Counted from the first letter of the stretch, positions 21,447-34,400 are shown. The stretch: DNA of 64,000 nt from Artemisia argyi (GCA_030686995.1 CM060703.1:4496501-4560500), one strand, 5' to 3'. Notes: generated by a model not told the origin, from the sequence alone. Translations and numbers: made by a program.

Positions 21447-21643
21447 CTTACTTCGTCTCAAAATTATTGTTCATATTTTATTTTTAGAATGTCTCAAAAT
21501 AATTATCCACTTTCCTTATTAAGTAGAAACTAGAGAATCTAATAGAGCAATATTCCATTTTAGTGGTTGAAAATTAAAGTACACTCACTTTTATTAAACT
21601 TTGAAATTTCTCTTTAATGACAATAATTTTGAGACGGGTGGAG
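21447..21643. mobile_element. Stowaway-like MITE
   Basis: Inverted ends sharing CGTCTCAAAATTATTG over about 23 bp, flanked by TA at 21445-21446 and 21644-21645. Length is 197 bp, non-coding. This is the classic plant Stowaway structure. Confidence 0.8.
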
Positions 21644-21654
21644 TATAAAGTTAT

Positions 21655-22183
21655 ATGTGAGGCAGGGGGTGTCCTATAACACCAACTTTTGGAGGGAGAG
21701 TGGTTTTTGTTGAAGTTTTGGGCTCCTAGTTATAGGTAAAAAGTGTTGAGGTAACGACACTTTTTGCTATAACGTGAGACATATGGCTTGTGGGCACATG
21801 GTGCTCTTATCTATAATACTTATAAATAATGAATGCCCATTCCTTGAAATCTTGAAAACTTAAATTAGTGCAATTTGTCTAAATTACTATTAAGTATCAT
21901 TTAATACACCTTAAGTTTGATCAATTATAAATAGAAATTGGCAAAAAAAGGCATCATACTTGCCACTTTTTGTCATTGTATGTAGCGTTCTTTTTTATTT
22001 TTTTATTTTATTTTATTTTATTTTTATTGTAGCACTAAGCTTTTTAAATCGTGCCATTGTGTGTACTTTGTGACCATTTTACCCCTACTTTTTTCAAATT
22101 TTGATGGGTAAAATGGTCATTTCACATGGCTAAAAAGTCGGAAAGTACACACAATGACACGATTTATAAAGGTTAGTGCTACA

Positions 22184-22225
<42 letters not shown>

Positions 22226-22410
22226 CGCTACATACAATGACAAAAAGTGGCAAGTATGATGTCTTTTTTTGCCAATTTCCCAATTATAAACTTTGCAACT
22301 TTTCAAATACGCACACTATATTAATTTTAAAAATCACACGCTTTACATAAAGGGTCGAACAAGAATCACAATTCACAAACATAATTATTTGTTGTTCTAC
22401 ACCGTTAATT
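21655..22410. repeat. Dispersed repeat R3, copy 1 (interrupted)
   Basis: Matches 23477-23935 block by block. Both copies start around GGGGTGTC-TATAACACCAA and carry a conserved short hairpin (AAAAAGTGTTG with a 6-nt loop). This copy is interrupted by the inverted-repeat element 21932-22280. Confidence 0.65.
21932..22280. mobile_element. Mutator-like foldback MITE, 10-bp target duplication
   Basis: Almost the whole 349-bp element is an inverted repeat. The outer 55 bp on each side match nearly perfectly (both contain CATCATACTTGCCAC), and inner arms around AGTACACACAATG also pair. It is flanked by a 10-bp direct repeat CAATTATAAA (21922-21931 and 22281-22290). R3 copy 2 gives the unoccupied site. 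A 9-11-bp duplication with long inverted ends is typical of Mutator-like elements. No coding sequence. Confidence 0.85.
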
Positions 22411-23219
22411 ATATATATATATATATATTAATTACCAAATAAAACGTCGTCGTGTAGCATTGCAGATCAACTTTTCTTTCTTCGGCCTGTTAACATCAAG
22501 GCCCATGTCCATTTAGAGAATTTAAAAAACATCCGAATGTGTGTGTACCAAAACATATACGACATACTTCCAAGTTCCAAGATAGATTCCTCAAAAGTAT
22601 TGCAAAAAATTAAAAAACAATATTTACCAAAAGGTTATATGTGATTAGCTACGTGTCGATCATCCGAATGTGTATACCAAAACATGTACATCCAATACTT
22701 CCAAGATAGAACTTTCTTGAAAAGTTATTAATTGTACTACATTGATCAAAAGTATTGCAAAAACAAAAGGTGACAAGGAAGAAGTGGGGAAAAAAAGGAA
22801 GAGAATAACAGCGAATATAACCGTGATCCTTGGTTTAACAGGTAATATATACGTTGCTTTATGCTCTTATATTTGTTTTTGCTTTGTAGCTATTCCCAGT
22901 TAACTTTTGCATAGTACTTTACATAATTCACTTGCTTCATATGTCCTATGATAGTAGTAACGCACATGTAGATATGTAAAAATGTCTCTATTAAATCCTT
23001 GCTTGAGTTTTCTTCACGAATATTATTATTAGTCTATATACAATTCTTTCTTTCCGTTACTTTTACATATATACATCCATATTGCTGTGGTACAAAGCCT
23101 CTTATATGGTTATACACAACTTGCAAACTGAAATATGAAAACTAAACAAAAAGCGGTACGGCGCATACCTACTCTTAGTGATTTTGTTGCTTCCGATCGC
23201 ATAGAATAGCATTTGCATC
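22411..23219. other. Intergenic, nothing recognised
   Basis: AT-rich. A word pair CATCCGAATGTGT followed by CCAAAACAT occurs twice (near 22532 and 22661), so a short local duplication is present. No gene is seen. Confidence 0.35.
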
Positions 23220-23330
23220 AGCATTGATAATGATAATCCCCAATTTCTTCCTCTCACCCGATCTCTTTCATCCTATCACCGGATCTTATCCCAATTTATT
23301 TTCCGTAAGCAACCACCTTCTTTCATTTAA
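23220..23330 (+). pseudogene. Relic of O-fucosyltransferase 5' exon
   Basis: Closely similar to the 5' exon candidate at 24564-24655, including the block GGATCTTATCCCAATTTATT followed by CCGTAAGCA. It stands alone here, without downstream exons before the next 5' exon copy. It is probably a leftover of local duplication. Confidence 0.45.
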
Positions 23331-23476
23331 TTAGGTTAGTTTTATTACTTAGATTCTTCGAAAGTTTAGTATTTTTGGAATAACATGTTTTAGGCTTCAA
23401 TAATTGACTTAGAAATTACTAAGTCAAAGTGTTCCGTTATAGTATTATGACATTTGAAGAGACCATGGTTCATAGA

Positions 23477-23935
23477 GTTATGTGTGGGCCATGGGGTGTC
23501 ATATAACACCAAATTTCGGAGGGATGGTGTTTTTGGTTTAAGTTATATGTTCCTAGTTATAAGTAAAAAGTGTTGCGGTGACAACACTTTTTACTATAAC
23601 GCGAGACGAATGACTTGTGAGCACTTGGTGCTTTTATCTATATTGATACTACTTATAAAGAGTGAATGTCTATTCTTGAAATCTTCAAAACTTAAACTAT
23701 TGTAAACTGCTTAAATTACCCTTAAGTATGTATCCCTTAATACACCTTAAGATTGATCAATTCCAAACTTGGCAAATTTTCAAAAATACAAACTATATTA
23801 ATTTCAAAAAACACATGCTTTGCATTTCAAAAAACACACGCTTTGCATCAAATGTCGAACCAGAATCACGATTTCACAAGTATGATTATTCGCCGCTATA
23901 CACATTAGCTTTGCACGAGTATTCGTCTAGTTGTT
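23477..23935. repeat. Dispersed repeat R3, copy 2 (uninterrupted)
   Basis: Second copy of R3. It ends in ATTCGTCTAGT, which is compatible with a Helitron-type CTAG end, but no matching start was confirmed. It provides the empty site for the foldback element in copy 1. Confidence 0.6.
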
Positions 23936-23959
23936 AATTATTTATGAGTTGTTTTAAAA

Positions 23960-24300
23960 TAGTGATTCCCCTTCCCTTAATTCAGTTTTCAAGTTTTTTT
24001 TAGGAAAAAAAAAATCCATTTTCAGCCCAAATTTAAGAGGAAACATATTATTTGAAAATCAATTTAATTAGTACTTTTCTTTTTGAGTTAAAACCGAATT
24101 TAAGAGGAAACATATTATTTGAAAATCAATCTACTAGTATAAAACCGAACATCCTCTTCCCTTAATTCAGTTTTTAAGTTTTTTTTAGTAAAAAAAAGTA
24201 AAAAAAATAAAATAAAATAAACATTTTCAGCCCAAATTTAAGAGGAAACATATTATTTCAAAATTAATCTAATTACTTTTCTTTTTGAGTTATTTTACTT
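23960..24300. repeat. Tandem duplication of about 190 bp
   Basis: Two adjacent units share CTTCCCTTAATTCAGTTTT, CCAAATTTAAGAGGAAACA and ACTTTTCTTTTTGAGTTA in the same order. A third partial AAGAGGAAACATATT block lies between them. Non-coding. Confidence 0.6.
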
Positions 24301-25064
24301 TTCTTAAATTATATATTTCTTTACTTAAGTGATAGATGTATAGGGTACAAAAGTTTTGATTGAAAGAATAATAGTGCTCTCAAATAAAAATAAAACCCAA
24401 AAAGTAGTGTACGGAGTATTTGTTTGGTGAAATCACACCCGCATTTAAAACAACCCGGGTCAACCCGGGTTTAAAACAAACATCCTCGTCCCCGTGCCAT
24501 GAAAGTAACTGAAGGGAGAGAGAGTAACTTCTTAACTCCAGTTAGTCAGGGTTTGAAAATTTGATGAAAATGAGAATAGCATCAGCAGCAGCAATTTCTT
24601 CCTCCCGGATCTTTTTCAACCTAATCTCACCCGATCTTATCCTAATTTATTCTCCGTAAGCAGCATTTCTTTTATTTAGGTCAATTCAATTTATTAGTTT
24701 TTATTTTTTTTAATTGAAGTTGTTATAAATAAATAGTAGTTCATACATTTCAGTTAGTCACCGCCTTTTGTTTATATAAGTTTGCAATTCAATAATTAGG
24801 TTACTTTTCACATATAATTGAGTTAGAAATTACTAAGTCAAAGTGTTCCGTTATTATACTTACTAGTATCTCTCACATTTTAAGAGACCATGGTTACATG
24901 GGTGAATATCTTGGGATGGCCAGGGATTACCCGCATACATCATCATAGCCAATAAGGCTCCACTTTCCCTTCCCTGGGTACCCGATCCAAGAGCTTGTGT
25001 TGTGTGTCTGTGTGTGTGTCCAACTCTTAGTTGATTGACACATATGCTTCGTGTCAATATAATT

Positions 25065-25205
25065 GCGTACTGTGGCATCTTATAAGTTAACTTTATAAAC
25101 AATTACGTGAACATTTTTTAGTATCTTCCCTTGCCGGCATAATAATGCGACTTTTTGTACTAATTTTCCAACTCCTTGGAAGGCCTTTATGTAATTCTGA
25201 TATAC
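25065..25205. repeat. Repeat R4, copy 1
   Basis: A block of about 140 bp around GTTAACTTTATAAACAATTA and CTCCTTGGAAGGCCTTTATG. It recurs at 26295-26430, 59745-59885 and 63085-63220. The first two copies are direct repeats bracketing the integrase fragment. Confidence 0.7.
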
Positions 25206-25214
25206 TCACTTCTA

Positions 25215-26285
25215 GGATTCACTTAAAAATCATTAGAAGGCAACAACAAGCTTGGATACTCAATAAGAAAGAAATGAGATCCAAAGTACTTGATGTTATT
25301 AATGGAGGAAAAAGTAGGTAAACGGTTACAATGGTTTGTTACAGTAATGGGAGGAATCATTAACACTCCACTTTGATCACAAGTAGGCAGAACCACTGGT
25401 TGTTGACTAGCTGGCTGCCTTTCACCCCTGCATTCCTTGAGTTGAGAGACATGAAAGATGTTATGAATTTGGGACTGCTCGGTCAAAGACAACCTATAAG
25501 CCACTACACCTATCTTCTCAATCACCTCAAATGGCCCATAATACTTTGGAGAGAACTTGTTTTGTCTGATGGTCACTTGCCTGTGTGGTTGAAGTTTGAG
25601 TAAGACCCAATCACCCACCTTGAAGATTCTTTAAGATGGAACTTAAGCACCTTAACAGCTTCTTTAGCTCTCAATGACCTATTAACAGCTTTCACCCTGT
25701 TCTCCCCACCCAGATAAGGAACATGTATGGGTGGTGGTTGTCCATAAAGTACTTCAGACGGAGTAGTGTTAATAGAGGACTGGTAGTTGGTGTTATACCT
25801 CAGTTCTGCCAAAGCCAACCATTTAGACCACTCCGTGGGCTGCTCACCAACCATACACCTCAAATAACCTTCCAAACACCTGTTCACAACCTCTGTCTGG
25901 GTGATAAGAGGTGGACATCAAGAGCTTAACTTGCAGTAGTTTGAACAACCCCTTCCAAAACCTACTCATAAAGATTTTGCCCTATCAGATACAAGACAAT
26001 GCTACAGGCAGACCTTGTAGTTTGTACACTGTATCCAAGGACTGAGCTACTTGTGCATCAGTAAATGGATGGGAGAGAGGAATAAAGTGAGCATACTTGC
26101 TCAATCTGTCTACCTCCACCAAAATTTTATCTTTGCCTTGTGACTTTCGGAGAACCTCAATAAAGTCCATTGAGACACTCTTCCATACTCCTTCTGGAAT
26201 GGGTAGTGGCTGCAAAAGACCAGGATAACTTGCTAAGTCTCGTTTATTCTTCTGGCATACCAAACACTCCTTAACCATCTGCTTC
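25215..26285 (-). pseudogene. Ty3/gypsy integrase fragment inside intron
   Basis: On the minus strand, three pieces of a chromovirus-type integrase follow in order. 26278-25985 holds the end of the zinc region and the core start (CLVCQKNK, SVSMDFIE, DRLSKYAHFIPLSHPF). 25887-25620 holds the core end (EWSKWLALAELRYNTNYQSS, TPSEVLYGQPPP). 25618-25300 holds the C-terminal domain (GDWVLLKLQPHRQ, KYYGPFEVI, IHNIFHVSQLK). The pieces are in different frames and the middle of the core with the second catalytic residue is missing. No LTR, RT or RNase H is present. It lies antisense in the 5' intron of the O-fucosyltransferase pseudogene, between two direct R4 copies. Confidence 0.88.
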
Positions 26286-26294
26286 GTTTCAATT

Positions 26295-26430
26295 AGTTGC
26301 TTACTGTGGCACCTTTTAAGTTAACTTTATAAACAATTACATGAACGTGTTTTAGTATCTTCCCTTGCTGGCACGATGCGAGTTGTACTAATTTTCCATC
26401 TCCTTGGAAGGCCTTTATGTAATTCCTACA
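26295..26430. repeat. Repeat R4, copy 2
   Basis: Direct repeat of 25065-25205 on the other side of the integrase fragment, with small deletions. Both copies are preceded by a GCTTCGT-x-TCAA block. Confidence 0.7.
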
Positions 26431-26977
26431 AAAAGTTATGTTGATTATGTATTATGCAAATATTTGCGTGTGGATTCTTTTTGTTTTACGAATGATTTTA
26501 TTGTATTATAGGAATGGAATGCTCCAAGTGCTAAGCACGTTCGTTTATTAGACGGCACTTTACTTCAACAAATTGTGAGTAGGTGCTAACCTTAACTCAT
26601 ATGAATAACGATCATCTAAAACTCGTCTCAACAGTTATCGTTTATGTAATCTAATACCCCATACTTTTTTTGTAACCAGTCTGAGAAACAAAATTCGGAT
26701 ATTTGGTCTCCGTTGCCTGACCAAGGATGGAAACCTTGTACAGACTCGGCTACAGTTCCATGTGAGATCCTTAACATGCCTTTTTTACATTTTGTACTAT
26801 GTCGTGAGCTATATAACCACTTCTGTTTCATCTCTCATCATCATGTAATCGAATCCCGATGTTATTTTTTAAGCCATTCCAGAGAAATCATGGGGATATA
26901 TTCAGGTGTTTCTGGATGGAGGATTGAACCAGCAGAGAATGGAGTTACGCTCTATTTTGTCTCTTAAACAAGCATAA

Positions 26978-27175
26978 GGGGGGTGTTTGGCGTATGGGCT
27001 TATTCAACTTTTGAAAAGCTATTAAGCTATGATTTCAAGGATTATGAACTTATCAACTTGAGCTTGTGGCTTATCTAAGTTCATAAGCTCATAAGCCTAA
27101 AAGGTTGAGCTTATTAGCTTTTCAAAAGTTGAATAAGCCCATACGCCAAAAATATAAGCTAAAACAAACACCCTT
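26978..27175. mobile_element. Tourist/PIF-like MITE in O-fucosyltransferase intron
   Basis: 198 bp with inverted ends (GGGTGTTTG and CAAACACCC). Inner arms match over about 30 bp (GGGCTTATTCAACTTTTGAA and its complement). It is flanked by TAA at 26975-26977 and 27176-27178. The same element sits at the same place in copy 2 of the gene (60686-60881), so it inserted before the gene duplicated. Confidence 0.85.
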
Positions 27176-29660
27176 TAAGAAAAAAAACGCAAGTAAATAA
27201 TAATTTTTATATATATTTTTTTCTAAATTTCTTGCCCCTGTGTTAAAGATTTGTGATGCAGTCGCTGTTGCTAAAATCTTAAACGCGGCCCTAGTGATCC
27301 CGCATCTAGAAGTTAACCAAGTCTGGCAATATACAAGGTACTTTTACGGCCACTATCTTGGCTTTATATCGTGTTTTTAAGTTCTTAACTCGCAGATTGG
27401 TGGTAAGATGTTACGTTTACTATGCAGTTCTTTCACTGATATATTTGATGTCGACCACTTTATTGAGGTCTTGCAAGATGAAATCTCCATAGTTAAAGAG
27501 CTGCCGAGCATGTACTCTTGGAGCACAAGGGATTACTATGGTACTGGCATACGACCTACTAGAATCAAAACGGCGCCTGTTCATGCTTCTGCTAATTGGT
27601 ATCTCGAAAATGTGCTGCCAATGCTAAATAGGTTCGTTATAATCTTTTCTTTGATATCGTAATTCAATTCTAGCATAAACAGGTCAAAGTTATCTGTTTT
27701 CTCAGTTTTCTGCTGTCACTTGATGATTTGATGCGTCACTATCTGATCTCTCACCTGATATTATGGTTTTAGGATGTTTGCTTTGTCTGATACTTTCACC
27801 TTATAAAAAAGTATTTGTGCGCCACTTAAAACTTATCCGTTTGTCCTGCGGAAGCTTTAATATTTGTATGGACACGTAATTTATGGAAGTGTCTAAGTAG
27901 TAGCCAAGTGTGTTCGATATCCATCACAAATACGCTTCCAAAAAATGATATTTCACAGAATATGCTCATACAGTGCTTCTTGTTGATATTTTACTGTATA
28001 AAATAGTAACAGAGGTTATTGCACTATGTATAACTAATCAAATTTGACGCATTATGGTACAGTCTTGTTTATATTATCGAGACAAACAGAACTGTTATAT
28101 CTAACGATTACGGTTCTAATTTTTCAGTCATGGAATTGCTGCTATTGCCCCATTCTCGCACCGTTTAGGTTTTGATAACCTACCAAAGGAGATTCAGCTT
28201 CTTCGATGTAAGGTTAACTTTCAAGCATTTGTTTTGGTTCCTCACATCAGAAGACTAGGAGACACCCTTATTTGATCCGTTAGTGGTAGCAATTTAGACT
28301 CGTTTAGGTATGAATGGGTCAATTCATGTAAGGTTTTATCTCTAAGTGGACGAAAAGTGGTTCTGGTCAACCTAACTCCGTCAGTGTTCACCCATTACCT
28401 ATCTTGCCCATATTGCCATTTGCCACCTTGATTACTTTTGCATAGTTACAAATAGGTGATTGTGGGACTATGAAGGACATGTTGTTTACAATATTTTTAT
28501 CGAACAGGATATGGCTGCCCATTCAGCTTGTGATTTTGGTGGTGGAAAAGCTGAAAAGTTGGCACTTGCAAAGTACCGCCAAGTCATATGGCAGGGAAGG
28601 GTGATGAAAACTCAGTTCACGAATGAGGAGTTGAGACATCAGGGACGATGTCCACTTCCTGAAGAAATTGGACTACTTTTGAAAGCTTTGGGCTTTAACA
28701 ATGATACACGCCTCTATCTTGCATCCCACAAGGTAACATCTTATCCGCCCCATGGAAAATTCAATTTTTAATTTGCAAATAATTTGGAAAATTTTTTTAA
28801 CTGTCTGATAAATTCTGCACAATTTGAAGTAGTGTTACTATCACCCTTTAAAAAGACCGACACACAATTTTCTTAGACCCAAATCAATATCATCAATTTT
28901 TTTGGTCTGCTGATAATGGGCAAACTAGTACGTATTGACTATCTATAACTTAAATCTTTTTTCTGAATAAAAATATGCAATTTCCATGCATTGGTGGGTG
29001 TAAATATTAATGACCCTAAAAATACTTTGTTTTGAAAAAATCAGTATAAACAGCAAGTATTTGAACTTATAATGTTTGTTCACTCATCAACCATACCAAG
29101 GCTGTTATTTTAGCAATTCAAACAGTCAAACCAGAAAATTTATATTACCGGCTTGCTTTATCCTTGAAACATAGGTATATGGTGGAGAAGCAAGAATTTT
29201 CGTGCCGCGTAAACTGTTTCCACTTATGGATGACAAAAAAAGCCTTGCATCTGACAAAGAACGGCAGAAGTTGAAGGAAGAGTGCCGTTTGTTAGCGGCT
29301 GTTGATTATTATGTCAGTATGCATACCGACATCTTCATTTCAGCCTCACCAGGCAATATGCACAATGCAATGGTATGTATGGTTGACCTCATTCAGCATA
29401 TCTCTATTAAAAACTAACAGTAGTGTTTTCCTTAACATGTATAAGAGAAACCAAATAAAAAGGAATTTTAAAACATTTTTTTATATTTTTTTATAAAAAA
29501 TTAACTAAATGAGCTGTGGGATATTCTCTACCTTTTTATTTGGATATATTCTGGAATGACCCTATAATTCGCAAAATTAACCTTTTAGGAGACAGCAAAA
29601 AGGTAAAAAGTGCATAATATTTAAAATTGTTTTGAATTTTATTTTTTCACACCTTTTTTT

Positions 29661-29699
<39 letters not shown>

Positions 29700-30470
29700 T
29701 GATAATTTATGATTTTTTATTGAAAATGTGAAAAATATTCCACGTTTTTTACTTATTTGAGAATTTTAGTTGTTTTGCAAAAATTTAATTTGCTAATTTT
29801 AAGGTCATTTGTGGATATGGATGAACAAAATGATTATTCATTCATTTGTATAGGGGTTCACACCAAAAATCCATTTAGGTGATTTCGAAAATATACAAAT
29901 ATGACTGTTGTACTTCACATTCTCATAGAAAATTGATCATTTTGCAAAAAAATTCTTGCATTTTAAAAAAGAACAATGTTTTGCTTTAGAAGCCGCTATT
30001 TCATCCAATTTAAATAAAAACAGATAAAGTCTGGTTGACTCTTATTGATAAAGAATCTAACGGGCCAAATATTTAGTTTAATGAAAAAGTGAACAGGTTG
30101 AATGTGGTCTGAAGTGTATTCGAATTCGAAAAGACTTGGGACAAAACTGTGCTGGTGTCCAAATCCAACCCATCTAAAGGGCCTTTTTGACCCTTTGCTT
30201 TGCTGACTATTAAAATGAAGTATGATGCTTTAACACCTTGGAATTATCCATGACTCTTGCTTATAAAACGAATCATTGTTCCTTGTTTTTCAGCTAGGGT
30301 ATCGAGCATACAAAAAGTTGAAGACTATCGGACCAAATATGGTGCTCTCGAGCCAGCTCTTTCTTAACGAAACTATGGAGTGGCCTGAATTTCAATGGGC
30401 TATACAAAACAGGCATAAGAACAGACAATGTACCTATCCGATACCAGATTGTATGTGTCAACAACATTAG

Positions 30471-31427
30471 TTGGTTCTTTTTTCAGTTTTGTAGAGTTAG
30501 AGAAACTATAGTGTTCTAAACTGTTATTCACTCGGTGATACATGTAAATGAGCACGGATAACAGTAAAAAACAAATTAGCTAAATACGTTATAAATAGAA
30601 ATAGTAAAATGATCAAACAGTACAAGTAAAGATGGGCAGCTTCTATGGAGATTGGAGAGCAACGAGTAAGTTTGAACACACATTGAGACCGTTCACCAAG
30701 TAAACTTAACTAAGTGCTTGTTAGTGTTTCCCATTCTCCTTCAAGACCATTTCTTATTTCACAAGATTTGAGGTCAGGCCAATTTCATATTTGTTTTCCA
30801 TCACCCCCATTATCCATTAGCTTCAAGAAGTAATCAGCAGCTTTGAGCCTCATCTGAAGATGTGCCTCTACGTACAGGGGTTGGCAAATAGAAAACAATG
30901 CATCAAAGAGGAGTACCGAGTAGTTAATAAACAAGCCTAGCTCGTTTAGGCCTATACTCGACTCGGCTCGGATCATTATTTAGATCCGCCACTGCTTGAT
31001 TCACCGTTTATGCGAGAATGCCACCTTAAAAACCAAGAAACTACTTTAGCATAAATGGAATTGCGCTGTTAGTATGAAATTAAAATGCAATCGACAATAG
31101 AGAATCTTTGAAAACAGATACAATAGTTGCATTTTATCCATGGACCGTCTACCATCTTTTGAAACTTTAACATCTTTAACACAATAAGGGACCAAAAGTG
31201 TAACGAGTTTTATAATGGATACCGTTTATGTAGATTTTGGTATTTAGAGACCAAAAATGTAATTTGCTATAAACTATAAGGACCACCGTGTAATTTACTT
31301 TCTTTTTTCTTTCTACAAAGCTACTGGTATTTATTTTGTTCCAATAATTTTTGTTGGCCAATATCAAATTCAATATTAAAATAAAGAGAAAAATGAATTT
31401 AGAAAACAAGAAAAGTGTGTTATTTAC
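30471..31427. other. Intergenic between convergent genes
   Basis: 3' flank of the O-fucosyltransferase pseudogene (plus) and of the TNL gene (minus). On the minus strand, about 30910-30785 reads as a plausible terminal exon (around SICQPLYVEAHLQMRLKAAD, ending in a stop). It has no clear partner exons and could be a gene fragment. No clear terminator or polyadenylation signal can be singled out. Confidence 0.35.
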
Positions 31428-34400
31428 TCACGGGCTATTTAATCTTGTATGATGTAGCCTTTGTTGCTGACAAAGGCCATAAGGAAGATGTATAATCTTT
31501 GTAGCTGACAAATTCAGTCTCTTCAGAGATTCTAACTGGCCAATGTCCCACGACAACTCCCCAAGGCAAGAACAAACATAGAGCGACTTCAGACATTTTA
31601 GCATGCAGATGCTATCTGGAAGATATGCAATCACCTTACTCAACACATATAGCTCTTCTAAACATTCTAATTGGCCAAGATTCTCTGGTAACTTCTCAAG
31701 AAGAGTACAATGAAGAAGGATGAGATGCGTAAGATGTTCTAACTTACAAATGCTATCAGGAAGATGGTTAATCTTTGTAGATGACAAATTCAGTCCCATT
31801 AGAGATTCTATCCGGCCAATGTCCTCAGGCAACTTCCCAAGACAAGAACAGCCTCCAACATTGAGCGTCGTCAGACGTTTTAGCATGCAGATGCTATCTG
31901 GAAGATATTCAATCTTCTTACTCCTCACATGTAGCTTCTTTAAACATTCTAATTGGCCAAGATTCTCTGGTAACTTCTCAAGAAGATCACCATTGATTTG
32001 GAGAGATTTGAGACATTTCAACATACAAATGCTATCTGGAAGATATTCAATCTTCTTACCACTCACATATAGCTCTTCCAAACATTCTAATTGGCCAAGA
32101 CTCTCTGGTAACTTCTCAAGAAGATCATTATCGACTTTGAGAGATTTGAGACATTTCAACATACAAATGCTATCCGGAAGATGTTTTATCTTTGTAGATG
32201 ACAAACAGAGTTTAAGCTTTCTTAAGCATTGTAAACTACAAATCATGTCTGAAAATTTCTTTAAGTCTGTGCAAGCACATAGACCAAAAGAAATAAGTTT
32301 CTCAATATTTCCAACTGATGATGGTAAATTTTCTTTATATTTACAATCAAACTGAAACTTTGGGAGATTACTGTTGGGGTGCAATGGGCATAAATCACGG
32401 GACTTACCAACCAGACGTAAACTAGCTGAAGAACGACTAACCTTTGGTTCCTGTCCACCAACGGGAACCAGAAAATAGGAAAACCTCAAACATGAGTTTA
32501 AGTTTAAGTCGCCAAGTTTTTTCAGACATCCAACGGGAGCGTTAATTTCTACCAACTTATCACAACCTTCAAGATCTAACCTCTCAAGATTTGGAAACAG
32601 CTCAAGGTCAAGGCTCCTCAACCTTGATTTACGAAGTTCAAGGAATTTGAGATTTGGACATGCACTAGACACGTGAAGTTCTTCAAAATCAGCACAATAA
32701 TTAAGAGATAATTTCTCGAGATTCGGAGTTAACCCAAGGTCAAACGTTCTTAACTTTGAGTAACTGATATTGAGATGCTTGAGCTCTTGACAGCTGACAG
32801 GCATGCAAAGTTTTACTAATTTATCAGAACTAAGAATTAGCATCTCAAGACTCGGGGTCATACTAAAGTCAAAGGTCTTCAAAGCTGACTCAGAGAGAGA
32901 CAAGAATTTGAGTTTTTTGAGAACCTACCAACAAAAATAAGACAAAAAAGATTAATATTAGTGTATTAACAAGAACAATAAATTAATAGCATTATTACAA
33001 ACAACCAATCAACAATTATTCTACCTTTTTTTCTTCCTCTTCCCAAAGTTGTACCATTCTGCTGTTCTCCATTTCAAGTCCAACAAGATTGTTTGCTTGA
33101 AATGTTTTGGGTAAATACAAGAAAGGGTAATCATAACATTTTATATATTTTAAAGAGTTTGTAAAATATTGGGCGGTATTATCAAGATCTTTGGCATGTC
33201 TTTTATAATAATCTTTATATGGAAAATACACTTGAAGATATCTAAGTTTCTTCATTTTTCCAAGACCTTTCATAACAGTTCCCGCATTTGTGTCCGACCC
33301 ACGAAGTTCTAAACATATTGTTTTTTTAGTACCCTGCAATACATACAATATCCAGAAACCTCAGGAAATCAGAACAAATGCAAAAGTTTTAGTTTTCTCT
33401 ACATTACAAGTAAACTTATCTTTACCTTGTCATCAGCCAATATATCTTCAATTTCCTCACTAATCCACAGTCGGCTATGTTTGTTAGGCTCACGGGGGTG
33501 CAAACGACGAACAATGTTCTTTCCCATTTCTTCTATATGGTCATGCATGCCCAAATATTCCCCATATTTAGAAGAAATAATAGTTATGAGAGATCTCTGC
33601 TCAAGAACTTTTAAACCAATTATAGGATTAAATCCACAACATTCAAGAATTCTGATTGCATCTTCTCTGCGCAAGCCTTTCAACATGCATGCAATGTCTA
33701 GAAACATTTCCTTATAATCATCCTCCAGACTCTCATAACTTAATTCTAGCTTTTCCTGAATCTCCTTCGGTAAGGGATATTTTTCTAATCTTTCTACGGC
33801 ATCCTTCCATTCACGCTCATTTTTACGACAAAGAGATGAACCCAAGACTTTGAGTGTTAAGGGAAGACCAGCAGCATAATGTACAACTTTTCCTGACAGC
33901 TCTTTGAATTCTTGAGGTGGACTTGCCCTTCCAAATGCATGTCTACTGAGGAGAAAAGTTGCTTCCTCATCTGATAAGAGATCGATATCTCGAATCTTCA
34001 CTCTGTGATCGTCCTTGTTTGATAAGAGATCGATATCTAGAAAGTTCACTCTGTGTGCTTCCAACACTTGCTCATCTCTCGTTGTAACGATAATTCTACT
34101 TCCCTGCTTAAACCAGTTAGATCTACCGGCTAACGCCACAAGTTGGTCTATGTGATTCACATCATCTAGAACAAGAAGAACCTGTGTACCGCGCATCCTC
34201 TGTTGCATCATGTTAATCCCATGAGTAACATCATTCACAGTGACGTCTTCTTTCATCACATCTGAAAGGACTTGTTTTTGTAAGTTCTTCAAACCAGACA
34301 TAGAGGGCCCTGAAACTTCCCTCACATCCCCAACAAAAATTTTAGCTTCAAAATCATCAGATAGCCGATCGACAACAGCTAGAGCTGTAGTTGTCTTCCC

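Larger units (their letters stand above)
24564..30470 (+). pseudogene. Plant O-fucosyltransferase gene, copy 1 (broken)
   Basis: Nine exons match the plant O-fucosyltransferase (DUF246) family, Golgi type-II proteins proposed to transfer fucose. They are 26512-26574, 26680-26761, 26874-26951, 27249-27337, 27428-27631, 28128-28272, 28508-28732, 29175-29372 and 30294-30470. Landmarks are DIWSPLPDQGWKPC, SWGYIQVFLDGGLNQQRM, ICDAVAVAKIL, APVHASANWYLENVLP, AAIAPFSHRLGF, DMAAHSACDFGGGKAEKLA, VSMHTDIFISASPGNMHNAM and a C-terminal CMCQQH. Splice phases agree except at two lesions. The donor after the third exon reads TTACGC instead of GTACGC. The exon starting at 28128 is cut short with TGA at 28273-28275, losing about 36 codons with the conserved HLRFDK region. 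A 5' exon candidate (24564-24655, ATG then CCGTAAGCA) does not join in frame from its ATG. The 3' half is intact. Confidence 0.85.

Noticed and set aside
24455..24480. CCCGGGTCAACCCGGG as an operator-like site
   Set aside because: It recurs as part of the duplicated 5' flank and no regulatory role can be argued from one palindrome.
30785..30976. Possible protein-coding exon on the minus strand
   Set aside because: Its N-terminal part derives from a CCGAGCCGAG-type MITE fragment. Only the last 40 codons look plausible and no partner exon or splice site was found.
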